Below are positions 45,601 to 54,794 of a stretch of 64,000 nucleotides of DNA, piece by piece. Location of the stretch: positions 13,106,250-13,170,249 of the forward strand of contig NC_069102.1 of the NCBI RefSeq assembly GCF_947172395.1. Direction: 5' to 3'. The notes under the pieces were generated by a model. That model was not told the origin of the DNA and did not search any database. It saw only the letters and a list, made by a program, of their open reading frames with translations. Origin of the DNA: Bicyclus anynana (lineage: Eukaryota > Arthropoda > Insecta > Lepidoptera > Nymphalidae). Position numbers and translations under genes: made by a program. The stretch's first letter is position 1. Every line of letters starts with the position of its first letter.

Positions 45601-48600
45601 CCCATATCCCGTCTTCTAAGCTTTGACCTGTAGTGGGCCGTTAAAAAGTCTGATATGATAATTTATAGATTGTTTCAAATCTGCATTTTTTATTCTACAA
45701 TAATCATCATCAATCATCCACAGCAATGATGACAGGATTCAATATATTGATTTTTTGAGACATTCGAGTAAAGAAGGTCAGCATCATCATTAACAACCTG
45801 TAATCAGCTCACTGTTGAGCCGCTTATCCTCTCAGAATGAGAGGAGTCAGGTCTTAGTCCACAACGCTGGCCAAATGCGGATTGGCAGACTTCAGCATAC
45901 TCTTAATTTGTATACAATTTAAAAAACTATCATCATCCTTATATTATATTACAGGTATCTAGCAGCCGACACACAGATGTTCTGCATCAGCCTGATCCTG
46001 CTGGTGCTGGTGCAGAAGCCCCAGCACCGGAAGGTGGCACTGGTTCTCCTCTTCCTCTTGTCACTGCTCATCACCGCCGCGCACACTTACTTCCAGGATC
46101 TGACTGCTATCCTTTTACAGTCTCCTGAGTAAGTATTTTTATGTTAGGTTCCGTAATCAACAAGGAACCCTTATTAGTATCGCACTGTTCGTTTGTATGT
46201 CTGTCGGTCCACAGTTTAGCTCACATACTATTCCTACCATTTTTTTTCATTTAACATGACTATGTACATTAAAATTGTCGACAAAGTCCGTTGTCGTTCA
46301 GTTAAATCTTGAAAAACTTCTCCCGTTTTCCCAACATTCACTGCACAAACTATAACCTGCCCAGGAGCATGAAGAATAATAGTACCAAGTTTCGTTGAAA
46401 TCCATCGAGTAGTTCTTGTTTCTATAACGAACATACAGATAGACAGAGAGACAGATAAAAATTTTTACTGATTGCATTTTTGGCATCAGTATCGAACACT
46501 GATCAGTCCCCTGTTAATCAGTCCACTGGATCAGTCTAGTGTTAATTTGGAAATTTATTTCATGTACAGAATTGACCTCTCTACAGATTTATTATAAGTA
46601 TAGATTACGGGACATCCTGTATAAGATATAGTAACAATTGTTTCATTTTCAGGACTATCCGTACTCTTTACAAGGATGACGATACGTTTAATTTATCGTT
46701 CAGCCGAGGGCACACCAACTTCTCGACCTATACGCTGGGCCTCGCGGGAGGGATCCTTACTTACTACTGGCAGACCAATGGAAAGGACTTCACTAAATAC
46801 AAGGTAATCATCATCAGCATACAATGTCAAATAAGAGAACGACGTATGATTTGAATTTTTAACAAACGTCTGTGGGATCTGAAGTTCCCGGTTAACATTT
46901 ACCGATATACGTCCGTGGTTACTACATTTCCCAAGACAGTTACTGCGGCAATTTCGCAAAATGAAACTAACTTGTAAAATACAAGGTATGTATTAAACTT
47001 AGAACATTATCTTCGTGAAAGGTTGTGTTATTGTAGGGATTAATCTCTAGATTTACTGAATCGATTTTGAGAATTCTTTTATCCAGTGGTGTATTTGCAG
47101 ATTTTACAGGGCGGAAAATTTGACCCAAAACCTTTCTCTTCTACAGAAATAAAGAAAATGTAACGATAATTTTAATATTTTAGTCCTATACGTCCTGTAC
47201 GCCTTGTACAATCCTACTAAAATAATAAAACTTGCAATTTATTGACATAATTTAAGGTAATTGTATTGATTCGATACCTATCGAATTTCAGAGTTCAGAG
47301 GGCCTAGTGGCAGTTTCATACTGTTACTGTCACGTAACGTAACGTAAACGCGAATTTCTAAGGAATTGTGACGGCCTCCGTGGCGCAGTGGTATGCGCGG
47401 TGGATTTACAAAACGGAGGTCCTGGGTTCTATCCCCGGCTGGGTAGATTGAGATTTTCTTAATTTGTCCAGGTCTGGCTGGTGGGAGGCTTCGGCCGTGG
47501 CTAGTTACCACCCTACCGACAAAGACGTACCGCCAAGCGATTTAGCGTTCCGGTACGATGCCGTGTAGAAACCGAAAGGGGTGTGGATTTTCATCCTCCT
47601 CCTAACAAGTTAGCCCGCTTCCATCTTAGACTGCATCATCACTTAACATCAGGTGAGATTGTAGTCAAGGGCTAACTTGTTAAGAATAAAAAAAAAAAAA
47701 AAAAATTGCCAGCGCCATCTAGTGGCACTACTGCACAACTGTTTCAATTCCATATAAATTTGCGTTTACGTCAACGTGATGGTAACAGTATGAAAATATT
47801 GAAAGCTCCCACTAGGCACACAGTAGAGGCTGCAAACATAGCCTACTTGCAGCAAAGTTAAGCAGTCTGCCACTGCTTTTACCACTAGAAAGCCACGTAG
47901 TAGTCAAATAAACTTATTTCTATTCCCAGAAGTACCGGTGGCTGGTGTGGCTCGTGTTCCCGCTAGGTGTGGCCATCATCCTGTCAGGCACCCTGTTCTT
48001 CACTGACGGCGAGGGTCAGAGCGCGGTACTGCGCGTCGGCTACGCTGCGCTGAGCAAGCCGACGTTCCAACTGCTTATGCTTATATTAATCATCGGCAGC
48101 ATCTTTAAAATTGAGAGTAAGTATCACAGAATCAAGATCGGGAGTCGCAGCAGATGAAGCTGAAAAATTTATAATAGTTTTATGTCGCTGCGTGGCTGTG
48201 TTTATCCGTGGTGTCACCTGGATGAGGGTATCAGCTGAAAATCAGTGCTGGATCATGCAGCAAAATGCTGAGCTGATACCTTTTTCAAGGTTGTGCCAAA
48301 CATGACAGTGTGGTGTTTGATGCTTTTACTACTTGAGTTTTGGTCTTGCCTTGCTCAGGTGGTTGAGGCATCGGACGCTGCATCGGTGCTTCGGCATTGT
48401 GGTGTGTGGCACAATTTTAAAATAAACGTTTTTTCTTTCTTTCTTTCTTTCTTTCAAACCGGTAAGTGGCACAAGTATGCCTCTATGACTGAGAGTTACA
48501 TATTTGTTCCTTTTGCCATGGAAACCCTTGTGTCATGGAGTCAGTGCCAATAAATTTCACCGCGGCTAGTTGCCTCAATTGGTGACAGAAGGGCTCGCTC

Positions 48601-50216
48601 AGTTTTGCGCAAAGGATTAGCCTGGCTGTCCAGCGCGGAAATGCAGCCAGTATTCTTGCCACCATTCCACGTGAGCATGATTTGTTTAGTTATTAGGATA
48701 AGTTAGCTTAAGTTCCTTGCATACTTTCTCAAGTAATGTTGTGCCCGAAGGCAGAAGTAGAACAGATGGACAGAACGACTCTCTAAGGGTCTCCTTTGAG
48801 TTGCAATTAGTACTGTGATTCAAAGAGAGGTCCTGAATTCTTCCCAGCTCGGGTCAGTTTAGAACTTCTAAATTGACTGAGGGCCTGCAACCATGTGGCA
48901 CGTCGATTCTCTTTCTACAAACTTGAACTTAATTTTCCATTAAATAACATTTTAAAAATCATCATGACATTTGACAAAAATATCAGTTAACAATTAGTAC
49001 ATCAAGTAACATTGTGACATCACAAAATTTACGACAGCGTATTTAGACGTTTGGAAAATTTAAAAAATCATGATTTTTAAATTAAGTATTATATTAATTA
49101 ACACTACACGAGATTAAAATTGTTTATAAGATAATTTGATATGAGTCGACTACCCTATTGCTTAAGCATAGGCTTATCCATGACTAGTATACCTTTAACA
49201 AATCTTCTGTTTCAGCGGTATACCGTGGTATAATAGAGTGGCGCGGCTTTGCCTGGGCGGGGCGCGTGTCGTACAGCGCTTTCTTGCTACACACCCTCTT
49301 CCAGAGAGGCGTCGTGGGATATCAGACCACACCCCTATATTTATCCGACTTTTTCATAGTAAGTATCTATAATTTTTCATTCTTTTCTTATACTCGTAGC
49401 GTTGGATCCGTGGAGCATTTTTACAATTAATTACCTTACCTTACTTTACCTTATCAGCCGATAGACGTCCACTGCTGGACATAGGCCTCTTGCATGGACC
49501 TCCAAGCACAACGATCAACAACGATCTCGAGCCGCCAGCATCCAGCAGCCCCCTGCAACCCGTTTGATATCCTCGGTCCACCTAGTGGGGGGCCGACCAA
49601 CACTGCGCTTTCCGGTGCGGGGTCGCCATTCCAGCACCTTGGGACCCCAACGTCCTACGTCCCCAACATTCATTACTATCATGTTAATTTTCCGTGAGTA
49701 GCTTCATCTAGATGAGATACAAAAACGGGGTATATAATAGGTAATAAAAAATTCTGAGCGTCGGAACGCGCAATTTGTAGGGCATTGTGGCTGTTTTTTT
49801 TATTTTTTTTTTATTTATTTATTTACATCATGATGATGATGATACATCATCATCATCATTATCATCATCATATCAGCCGATGGACGTCCACTGCAGGACA
49901 TAGGCAATTTGTAGGGACTTCCAAACATCACGATACTGAGTTGCCTGCAGTCAACAAATCACTGCGACTCGCTTGATGTCGTCAGTTCACCTGGTGGGAG
50001 ATTTGGCTCTTCCAACTATGTGACCGCTTAAATAGGCTGATATTATTGATGAATCATAACAAATAACATGTGTATTTCTATTTTCAGTTTATGATGTTAT
50101 GTGAGTCAGTTCTCTTGTCCTTTCTACTGGGGACAGTCCTCTGGCTGGCGGTCGAGGCGCCGATCGGAGGACTGACGCGCGCGCTGCTCGCTCCACGAAA
50201 CAAAAATAAACTTTAA
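33673..50216 (+). CDS. NRF-6-like (nose resistant to fluoxetine protein 6-like) membrane acyltransferase, complete, 12 exons, 627 aa
   Basis: Exons: 33673-33745, 40129-40268, 40998-41328, 41919-42033, 42743-42830, 43531-43697, 44731-44916, 45955-46128, 46653-46803, 47930-48116, 49216-49358, 50088-50216. They total 1884 nt (628 codons), with GT-AG borders and in phase throughout. Exon 1 encodes a signal peptide (MVIIFVIISLILVQQSSA). Exons 2-3 encode the Cys-containing NRF domain (SEYRKMPPLYALDDYSECL; YCVADYHLF; GTCVSITC). A transmembrane segment lies near residues 152-170. Exons 4-12 encode the multi-pass acyltransferase-3 domain, with conserved His231 in CVIFSHAAL. The usual VDTFF-LSG motif reads VTHTFFVMSS here (residues 265-274), so the Asp and Gly are replaced. 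Family members are polytopic membrane proteins linked to lipid or drug transport. An AATAAA overlaps the last codons (50205-50210); I see no clear downstream poly(A) signal. Introns hold SINE, LINE, Helitron and MITE copies. Confidence 0.93.
33893..34320 (+). repeat. Interspersed repeat Z, in NRF(plus) intron 1
   Basis: Matches 25443-25850 in order: ATTGTCTGGATGTT.., ATAACAAAGATATTTGTAG, GAAAGTAATGATCGCAGATA, AAAATTGCTTTAC. Confidence 0.65.
34316..34590 (+). mobile_element. LINE C-terminal fragment (GDRRAG type)
   Basis: TGGTGACAGAACGGCTGGCT ..GCGCAAAGTATCAGC.. encodes a degraded (T)GDR.AG..AQ.ISL tail. The same segment lies inverted at 34922-35200 and directly at 48558-48725. The clade is uncertain. 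Confidence 0.6.
34922..35358 (-). mobile_element. LINE 3' fragment (GDRRAG type) with poly(A), interrupted by a MITE
   Basis: The reverse complement runs through CTGGTGACAGAAGGGCTGGC, GGAATGGTGGCAAGAATACT(complement), GTTAGCTTAAGTTCCTTATT and ends in an A run (T run at 34924-34934). At 35358 it is cut by the MITE 35359-35668 and similarity to the flank resumes briefly after it. Confidence 0.65.
35359..35668 (+). mobile_element. hAT-like MITE copy 2 with 8-bp TSD
   Basis: TIRs CTCAGACCAATTA / TAATTGGTCTGAG. Perfect direct repeats GGCACGTG lie at 35351-35358 and 35669-35676. It is a close copy of 15321-15631. Confidence 0.95.
35677..36418. other. NRF(plus) intron 1, nothing recognised
   Basis: AT-rich; a GTGTCCGGC..TTTTTAT motif is echoed near 37115-37190 (GTGTGACCGGGCTTTTTACC). 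No ORF of note. Confidence 0.45.
36420..36708. mobile_element. Foldback/MITE element with ~115-bp terminal inverted repeats
   Basis: The left arm (ACCGACTGCAAAATCAG.., AAAAAGCGAAAAATAACATC, TTCTGATCACTTTGAAAGCG) is the complement of the right arm (CGCCTTCAAAGTGATCAGAA.., AAGTCGGTTAAA). A loop of about 60 bp lies between. Arms also occur at 17027-17218 and 26700-26830. Confidence 0.85.
36834..37015 (-). mobile_element. Interspersed repeat W fragment
   Basis: GAAAGAAAGAAAAT.., CACACGGCGCTGATTTTCAG and GACCCGTGTGACGTCACAGC are shared with 13513-13695. Confidence 0.6.
37316..37530 (-). mobile_element. SINE alpha, 5'-truncated
   Basis: Poly(T) end to CCTCCCAACAGCCAA; the tRNA head is absent. Confidence 0.92.
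37902..38223 (-). mobile_element. SINE beta, full-length
   Basis: (ATC)n plus TATCAACCCATATTCGG tail end through to TGGGCTATCATGGCTC. Confidence 0.93.
38244..38430 (-). mobile_element. Non-autonomous Helitron, short form
   Basis: TTAGCTGACGCCACGCATTT (degraded CTAG) to AATATTAGTATAGA; body as at 4350-4541. Confidence 0.82.
38431..38990. other. NRF(plus) intron 1, nothing recognised
   Basis: AT-rich; no repeat or ORF that I can place. Confidence 0.45.
38991..39168 (-). mobile_element. RTE-like LINE C-terminal fragment, different subfamily
   Basis: The minus frame reads FKRKRGRPREKWIDEVIKKA, GENWITKAKDRQIWGKMEET. This is the GRP..RW.D.IK..A...W...A.DR..W...EE pattern of RTE-clade C-termini. 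Confidence 0.85.
39169..39639. other. NRF(plus) intron 1, nothing recognised
   Basis: AT-rich with (CATA)n at its start; no gene signal. Confidence 0.45.
39640..39921 (-). mobile_element. SINE alpha with internal deletion
   Basis: Poly(T) end, body shortened at CAAAACGCTCCGAGGCC, head with GGGATCGAACCCAGG and CTGCGCCACGGAGGCC. Confidence 0.92.
40299..40615 (-). mobile_element. SINE alpha, full, 31 bp after NRF(plus) exon 2
   Basis: All blocks are present though diverged (TTTCAGTTTCTACATGATGA; CATACCACTGCGCCACGGAA). It starts almost directly downstream of the 5' splice site at 40269. Confidence 0.88.
42849..43086 (-). mobile_element. RTE-like LINE 3'-end fragment
   Basis: The CATCATCACCATCATATCAA end, then GAGCCGCCTGCATCCAGCGA and GTCGACCAACACTGCGCTTA blocks of the family, in reverse orientation. 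Its broken end joins the MITE at 43087. Confidence 0.85.
43087..43500. mobile_element. TIR element (CGCGCCACGAAAG type) interrupted by repeat W
   Basis: 43087-43165 and 43433-43500 match the two halves of 50941-51090 (GACGCGGCGCTAAAGTC..; AAGGCGCTGTCAATT.., GACTTCTTTCGTGGCGCG). The piece between, 43205-43430, is repeat W. Confidence 0.75.
43205..43430 (+). mobile_element. Interspersed repeat W, nested
   Basis: Blocks GGCGGCATCTGGTCAACGGT, AAACCAGCGCTGCATGC, GGGTTGTGCCACACATCGCA and a TTCTTTC tail. Confidence 0.65.
44334..44676 (-). mobile_element. Degenerate LINE 3'-end, with local tandem duplications
   Basis: TTATTTCAATTAGGCTTTA.. and TTTACAAGCATTTGAAACAT ..AGGTTCTGCTGTGAAGAG..CTCAACAGTTGCTCTTT echo 10050-10220. 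The middle (44406-44540) has about 2.5 copies of an AACCCTAAACCCTTA-containing unit. Confidence 0.5.
44976..45345 (+). mobile_element. Jockey-like reverse transcriptase fragment
   Basis: Frames read QYGFTKGGNTT, then EAWESSKNDIGVFCNLSKAF DCVDHNTLLLKLTYYGIKS, VALDLITSYLSDRTQKV and GPFLFLVYINDL-like remnants (..SFSILSVYINDLGTT). These are the RT motifs around the first catalytic Asp (LSKAFDCVDH). The sequence is frameshifted and dead, and lies in the intron after NRF(plus) exon 7. Confidence 0.88.
45781..45895 (-). mobile_element. SINE beta fragment
   Basis: Tail half only: AACAACCTGTAATCAGCTCA to GCGGATTGGCAGACTTC. Confidence 0.82.
46148..46260 (+). mobile_element. Interspersed repeat (GGTTCCGTA type) fragment
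   Basis: TTAGGTTCCGTAATCAACAA GGAACCCTTA.. then GTATGTCTGTCGGTCC. Same family as 57975-58130 and 26555-26640. Confidence 0.6.
46302..46604 (-). mobile_element. Helitron (14089-14430 family), 3'-truncated
   Basis: The reverse complement starts TCTATACTTATAATAAATCT. The interior has GATTGCATTTTTGGCATCAG (complement) and GGGCAGGTTATAGT; the CTAG end is lost. Confidence 0.8.
47300..47820. mobile_element. TIR/MITE element with a nested SINE alpha
   Basis: 47301-47368 (GCCTAGTGGCAGTTTCATAC TGTTAC.., ACGTAAACGCGAATTTCTAA GGAATTG) is the imperfect complement of 47735-47820 (CAATTCCATATAAATTTGCG TTTACGTC.., GGTAACAGTATGAAA.., CCCACTAGGCAC). One arm recurs at 62455-62505. Confidence 0.82.
47371..47705 (+). 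mobile_element. SINE alpha, full-length and well preserved
   Basis: Head ACGGCCTCCGTGGCGCAGTG, box B CTGGGTTCTATCCCCGG, body, tail GGGCTAACTTGTTAAGAATA and an A run of about 19. This is the best reference copy in the window. Confidence 0.95.
48180..48465 (+). mobile_element. Interspersed repeat W with (TTTC)n tail
   Basis: TGTCACCTGGATGAGGGTAT CAGCTGAAAATCAGTGCTGG .., GTTGTGCCAAACATGACAGT .., then (CTTT)n at 48431-48456. Confidence 0.65.
48558..48725 (+). mobile_element. LINE C-terminal fragment (GDRRAG type)
   Basis: CAATTGGTGACAGAAGGGCT .. TTTTGCGCAAAGGATTAGCC TGGCTGTCCAGCGCGGAAAT encodes (V)TGDRRA..FAQRISLAVQRGNAA-like text. The tail GTTAGCTTAAGTTCCTT is shared with 34922-35200. Confidence 0.65.
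49427..49660 (-). mobile_element. RTE-like LINE 3'-end fragment
   Basis: CCTTATCAGCCGATAGACGT .., CGAGCCGCCAGCATCCAGCA .., ACACTGCGCTTTCCGGTGCG, in reverse orientation. Confidence 0.88.
49826..50030 (-). mobile_element. RTE-like LINE 3'-end fragment with (ATG/CAT)n
   Basis: ATGATGATGATACATCATCATC microsatellite, then ATATCAGCCGATGGACGTCC ..; deleted before CTCTTCCAACTATGTG. It ends 58 bp before NRF(plus) exon 12. Confidence 0.85.
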
Positions 50217-50299
50217 CCTTGTACATATGTATAATGTAAATACATTTATAAACACAAATACTAAATTACAGTTAACTGTTTTTTTAATGCTATGTCTGA

Positions 50300-50430
50300 C
50301 AAATTGGTCCATGCGTCAGGTGACCTAAGAGCTGGCGCTTATTTGGCCCAAGGGTTAAGCCTTGCTATCCAGAGGGGTGATAGCGCTAGTGTATTGGGTA
50401 CCTTGCCTCTGGGTGAACAATTAGATGGTG
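50300..50430 (+). mobile_element. LINE C-terminal remnant (GDRRAG type)
   Basis: GTCAGGTGACCTAAGAGCTG GCGCTTATTTGGCCCAAGGG.. reads as a degraded (S)GDLRAGAYLAQGLSLAIQRG stretch downstream of the NRF(plus) stop. It is probably a relic of the same LINE family as 48558. Confidence 0.55.
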
Positions 50431-50455
50431 TGTATTTGTTATAATTATTTTATTA

Positions 50456-50700
50456 CACTTTACACTAATATTATAAAGGCAAAAGTTTGTGTATAAGTGT
50501 GTATGTTTGTAAGTGTGCAAGTATGTTTGTTCCTCTATTACGCTGCGGCTACTGAGGCGATTTGGCTAAAATTTGGAATGGAAATATATTTTACTCTGGA
50601 TTAACACATAGGATACTTTTTATCTCGGAAAATTACATGGTTCCTGCGGGATTTGTGAAAAACTGAATTCCACGCGGACGAAGTCGCGGGCGTCCGCTAG
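50456..50700 (+). mobile_element. Helitron, ~245 bp, both ends
   Basis: 5' ACTAATATTATAAAGGC, interior CTGGATTAACACATAGGATA, 3' CGCGGACGAAGTCGCGGGCG TCCGCTAG followed by T. Confidence 0.85.
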
Positions 50701-50940
50701 TATATTATAAATTTAAATTTAATATACTGTGTAATTCTTAGTTTTAATTTATATATTTTATTCGTCATTCTATTGTAGGGAATATAAGATTAGGTACAGA
50801 TTAGTCAAAAATAAGTTGATTGTTTTATTATAATTGTTAACGGAATAAAGATGTCCGCCTTTCTGTTGATCGCGCATCACGCTAAAAGTACTGAATGAAT
50901 TAAAATTAAACTTGGCACGATTTGAGTTCATACTATACTC

Positions 50941-51090
50941 CGCGCCACAAAACTAGTCCCGTAGACGTGGCGCTAATGTCATAATATCGCTCACTGTCAT
51001 TTCTTAATGGCAGTTATAATGTAATTTGTGTAAGGCGCTGTCAATTTTAGTTCAGGATTTTGCCACGGGACTTCTTTCGTGGCGCGTCTA
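50941..51090. mobile_element. TIR element (CGCGCCACGAAAG type), ~145 bp
   Basis: Left CGCGCCACAAAACTAGTCCC GT; right complement CGCGCCACGAAAGAAGTCCC GT. The interior GTGGCGCTAATGTCATAATA is related to 43087-43500. Confidence 0.8.
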
Positions 51091-51144
51091 CAAATGAGCT
51101 CGATACTGATGCCAAAAAAAAAACATTTTTTTTTCATCATTAGT

Positions 51145-51790
51145 AAAAAACTACTTGATTTCCTTGTATATCTAATAATTTTCCAAGCACACTCATGATT
51201 CTATTTGGCAATACTTGTATTTTTTTTCTGGTTTTTATGTGATTCCAAATCGGTACCGCGTAACACGTGTTTTGTGTGCCCAAGAGCGCGCAGCACGTCG
51301 GTACGATATGGTTAAGATTCGAAGCGCAAGCGAGACGCCGAATTATGACTTTCACGTGAGTGAAAAGCACGGACCGATTGACGCGCGACGCAAATTTTTA
51401 TGACGTGAGCGCCAAAACCATTTTTACCTAATTGCGAGTAAATTAAATAAAATGGTCATGTTCAAGATATATACCTAATTTTCTATACAAAACAAAAATT
51501 TAAGAAAATAAGTTTGCTTTTCCTGAGATCGAAAGCAAAATGTGAGCAAGACATGTATTTTTCAAAAAAATAAATTATTGAGAAAAGATTTACAAATTGT
51601 GTATTTTGTATAGTCATAACGAAGCTAACACTATGAAATATCATTTACCCAAATATCAGGCTCCTAACTTTTCCAGAATCTGAGATCCAGAAGCATTTGT
51701 AACCACCAAATTACATATTGCACACTCTTAAGCAAAGGCTACGATAACCTTTACCGAATTATGAGTTTGACCTGTGGTGTTTGGCTTCTG
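51145..51790 (+). repeat. Interspersed repeat pair member
   Basis: TTGATTTCCTTGTATATCTA.., GTGATTCCAAATCGGTACCG CGTAAC and (51735 onward) ACCTTTACCGAATTATGAGTTT match 54795-55000, where the two blocks are adjacent. Here they are separated by about 460 bp of other DNA. Confidence 0.6.
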
Positions 51791-51930
51791 GTCATCAAAC
51801 AGGATTAAATAAATCGCAAGTATTGATCTACTACGATATGTTAACACTAGATACGAAATCCGGAAAGTGTATTTTTTACAAGTACACTTTTTGGAATATT
51901 TGTTTTACATTTTTGTAATGGTAAAAATAT

Positions 51931-52217
51931 ATCCGTATTCGGCTCACTGCTGAGCTCTAGTCTCCTCTCAGAATGAGAGGGGTTAGGCCAATAGTCCACC
52001 ACGCTGGCCCAGTTTGGATTGGCAGACTTCACACACGCAGAGAATTAAGAAAATTCTCTGGTATGCAGGTTTCCTCACGATGTTTTCCTTCACCGTTTGA
52101 GACACGTGATATTTAATTTCTTAAAATGCACACTACTGAAAAGTTGGAGGTGCATGCCTGAATTCACATCCTCCGTAATAGGTGGCAGAGGTCATATCCA
52201 CTGGGCTATCACGCCTT
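51931..52217 (-). mobile_element. SINE beta, nearly full
   Basis: ATTCGGCTCACTGCTGAGCT to GGGCTATCACGCC; the box B region is deleted. Confidence 0.9.
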
Positions 52218-52452
52218 ACATACTTTGTTTAATTATTGAAAATTAATTATGAAGGTTGTTAACACCTGCCTGAACCAACGAAAGGTCAACGCACTTTATG
52301 ACAAGGACCATAGAGATAATATAGATAGTGGGTTAGCTTTAGGGGCATCGACTCACGATTACAGATTACGATCGTCCTCGATGATACCGCATTTGATATT
52401 CGATAAGGAATGCTTAGTATAATTAGATATTTGTAATATTTAATTTTTATTT

Positions 52453-52634
52453 TGGCTGGTGGGAGGCTTCGGCGGTGGCTAGTTACCACTCTACCGGCAA
52501 AGACGTACCGCCAAACGATTTAGCGTTCCGGTACAATGTCGTGTAAAAGCCGAATAGGGGGGAGGATTTTCATCCTTCTCATAACAAGTATGAAATTGTT
52601 GTCAAGGGCTAACTTGTAAAGAATAATAAGAAAA
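52453..52634 (+). mobile_element. SINE alpha fragment with internal deletion
   Basis: TGGCTGGTGGGAGGCTTCGG .. to CTCATAACAAGTATGAAATT GTTGTCAAGGGCTAACTTGT; the head is missing. Confidence 0.85.
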
Positions 52635-52789
52635 TTAAAAATATACATATACTAAGTATAGGTAGCTGAAAATAATTTCAATATTATAAGATTAATTAAG
52701 TCGATGTAGGTAACTAGGTACCACCTACTGTTAAAATAATAATAATAATACCCGGGGCCCTCAAACTCAGAGGAGAGCTCCTTACCAGA

Positions 52790-53096
52790 TTTTTTTTACA
52801 AATTAGCCCTTGACTACAATCTCACCTGATGGTAAGTGATGATGCAATCGAAGATGTAAACGGGCTAACTTGTTAGGAGGAGAATGAAAATCCCTTTCTG
52901 TTTCTACACGACATCGTACCGGAACGCTAAATCGCTTGGCGGTAGATCTTTGCTGGTAGGGTGGTAGATGGCCGATGTCTTCCACCACCCAGACCTGGAC
53001 CAATTAGGAAAACCTCAATCGGCCCAACCGGGAATTGCACCCAGGACCTGCGTCTTGTAAATCCACTGCGCATACCACTGCGCCACGGAGGCCGTC
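52790..53096 (-). mobile_element. SINE alpha, full-length
   Basis: T run, body (small deletions), head with TGCGCCACGGAGGCCGTCA. Confidence 0.92.
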
Positions 53097-53482
53097 AAAA
53101 GTAAGCTAATATCTGACATTAAATCATGATTTAATATTCTTTATAATTTAAAATGATAATGAAGCCGTTTTTTTTTTTGTTAAGATCGTATTTCATGAGA
53201 TTAGATAAAATATAGTATGAAAAGTGCAAAAAAAAGCACTTGTGTCTCTATTGTCTCAATTTGTTCGTTTTAAAAAATGCGACTTTAATGACCGTCATTA
53301 TGAAAATGTTTCATAATCTACTATTATACACAGAATTGTGTCTCAAAGATCGAAATATATTAATTGGTACGTTACGTACGTATGGGATGTTATACCATTT
53401 ACCTACTAGTTTGTATAAATATGTTCTCGCTCTAAACGAGGTCATCAGCTCAGTAATAATGCGAAAAGCAACGATAATGGCA
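53097..53482. other. Intergenic, nothing recognised
   Basis: AT-rich; a 99-codon ORF spans part of it and enters the hAT-like element, so it is not a gene. Confidence 0.45.
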
Positions 53483-53490
53483 GTCAGCGC

Positions 53491-53963
53491 CAGGGTTCCC
53501 AACTTAGGGGTTTTCCCCCCAGATTTAGGGGGCAAATAAGTGAAATGGGATTTTTTAGGGGTCTGAAATTTTTAGGGGTATTTTCAGGGATTTTTGATTC
53601 TTTATTATTTTTAAATTGATGATAATTTTAATATTTCTTTCTTGGCCTAGCGACTTATAACGACATATAATACGTTATTCTACAACGACTCTGAGGCAAT
53701 TGGAGGCAATTTTCATCGAATAAAAAAAATTGGTAAATTTATTCATTGTCAACATGTATGATTTCAAAAAATCTGAATCTTCAGATAAAGACGTAGTATT
53801 TTGTCTGTATTAAATATAGACTTTTGAAACATATGACAGTATATTATTTCTAAATTATTATGAATTTTGTATTTTTTAGGGGGACAACGCAATAATTAAG
53901 GCGATTTTAGGGGTTTTTGACACCAACTTTAGGGATAAATATTTTGGAGAGTTGGTAACACTG
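53491..53963. mobile_element. hAT-like non-autonomous element, 473 bp, 8-bp TSD
   Basis: TIRs CAGGGTTCCCAACT and (complement of the right end) CAGTGTTACCAACT. Flanks GTCAGCGC (53483-53490) and GTCAGCGT (53964-53971). The interior is rich in TTTAGGGG/TAGGGGT blocks near both ends. No transposase. Confidence 0.88.
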
Positions 53964-54118
53964 GTCAGCGTTCCTAGTATGATGCGTCGGAGCATATTGG
54001 CCTCAGCTACAATAATATTATCTACATATATTACTGTAGTACTAGGCCGGAGGCCCTCAGGGAATCAGTCCTCAATGTCAACCCTCACCTAACTCAGTGA
54101 GTAGTGACTCAGCTTATA

Positions 54119-54677
54119 GTAGGGGAGCCCGGGATGCTAAATTTGCAGTTACTCGAGCGTCATTGAGACTGATTACATTTGGTAGATTAAATTATAGGAA
54201 GAATAAATGGTTATTTACTTTTTCCACTTTTAGCGGTGGAAAAAAAAACTACAGACTTTAAAAAACAATTTTTATTACTTTGGCTTACTGAAATTGTAAG
54301 ACAATTTTAGCGATTAATTAGGAGATTGTTTCCTTAAAAATAAGTAAAACATTAATCGCACTCGTACCTCGAGCACTAAAATATAAGGGTTTAATTTTGT
54401 AACTTTGAAACCCTCCCATTCCATTACGTTACGCTCAAATCTTCAGATTTTCGAAATGTGCAGTTTTTAGCTATCAACTCAGCTACCTTATTTTAATCTG
54501 ACGTGCTGGTTGAGTATTTATGAAGTTAGTTTTTTTTTTGGTTGCCCTAAACGTACCCACCAATATTAGGGCTCATACTCGGTGGAGGTACTCGACAAAG
54601 TGTAAGGTATAGTCCCTTATGTTTATCTGCCGCGCTCGAGTAACTGCAAAAATCCCCTCTTCGGCTCCTCTACTATT
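54119..54677. mobile_element. TIR element, ~560 bp
   Basis: Left GTAGGGGAGCCCGGGATG..TTTGCAGTTACTCGAGCG; the complement of the right end is GTAGAGGAGCCGAAGAGGGG ..TTTGCAGTTACTCGAGCG. No transposase ORF; the superfamily is not assigned. Confidence 0.78.
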
Positions 54678-54794
54678 AGCGTCACTTGTCATTGTCAGAC
54701 GTCACTGTCAGTGAGGCTCTCGGCGGCGCGGAGCGTGCATGTGTTATTAGCCGCTAGACTTTTACTACTTTTAATTTTAGTAATTTGCTGTACA

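Noticed and set aside
45340..45626. ORFs of 62-75 codons on both strands after the RT fragment
   Set aside because: Could be part of the decayed LINE, but no motif is clear; not called separately.
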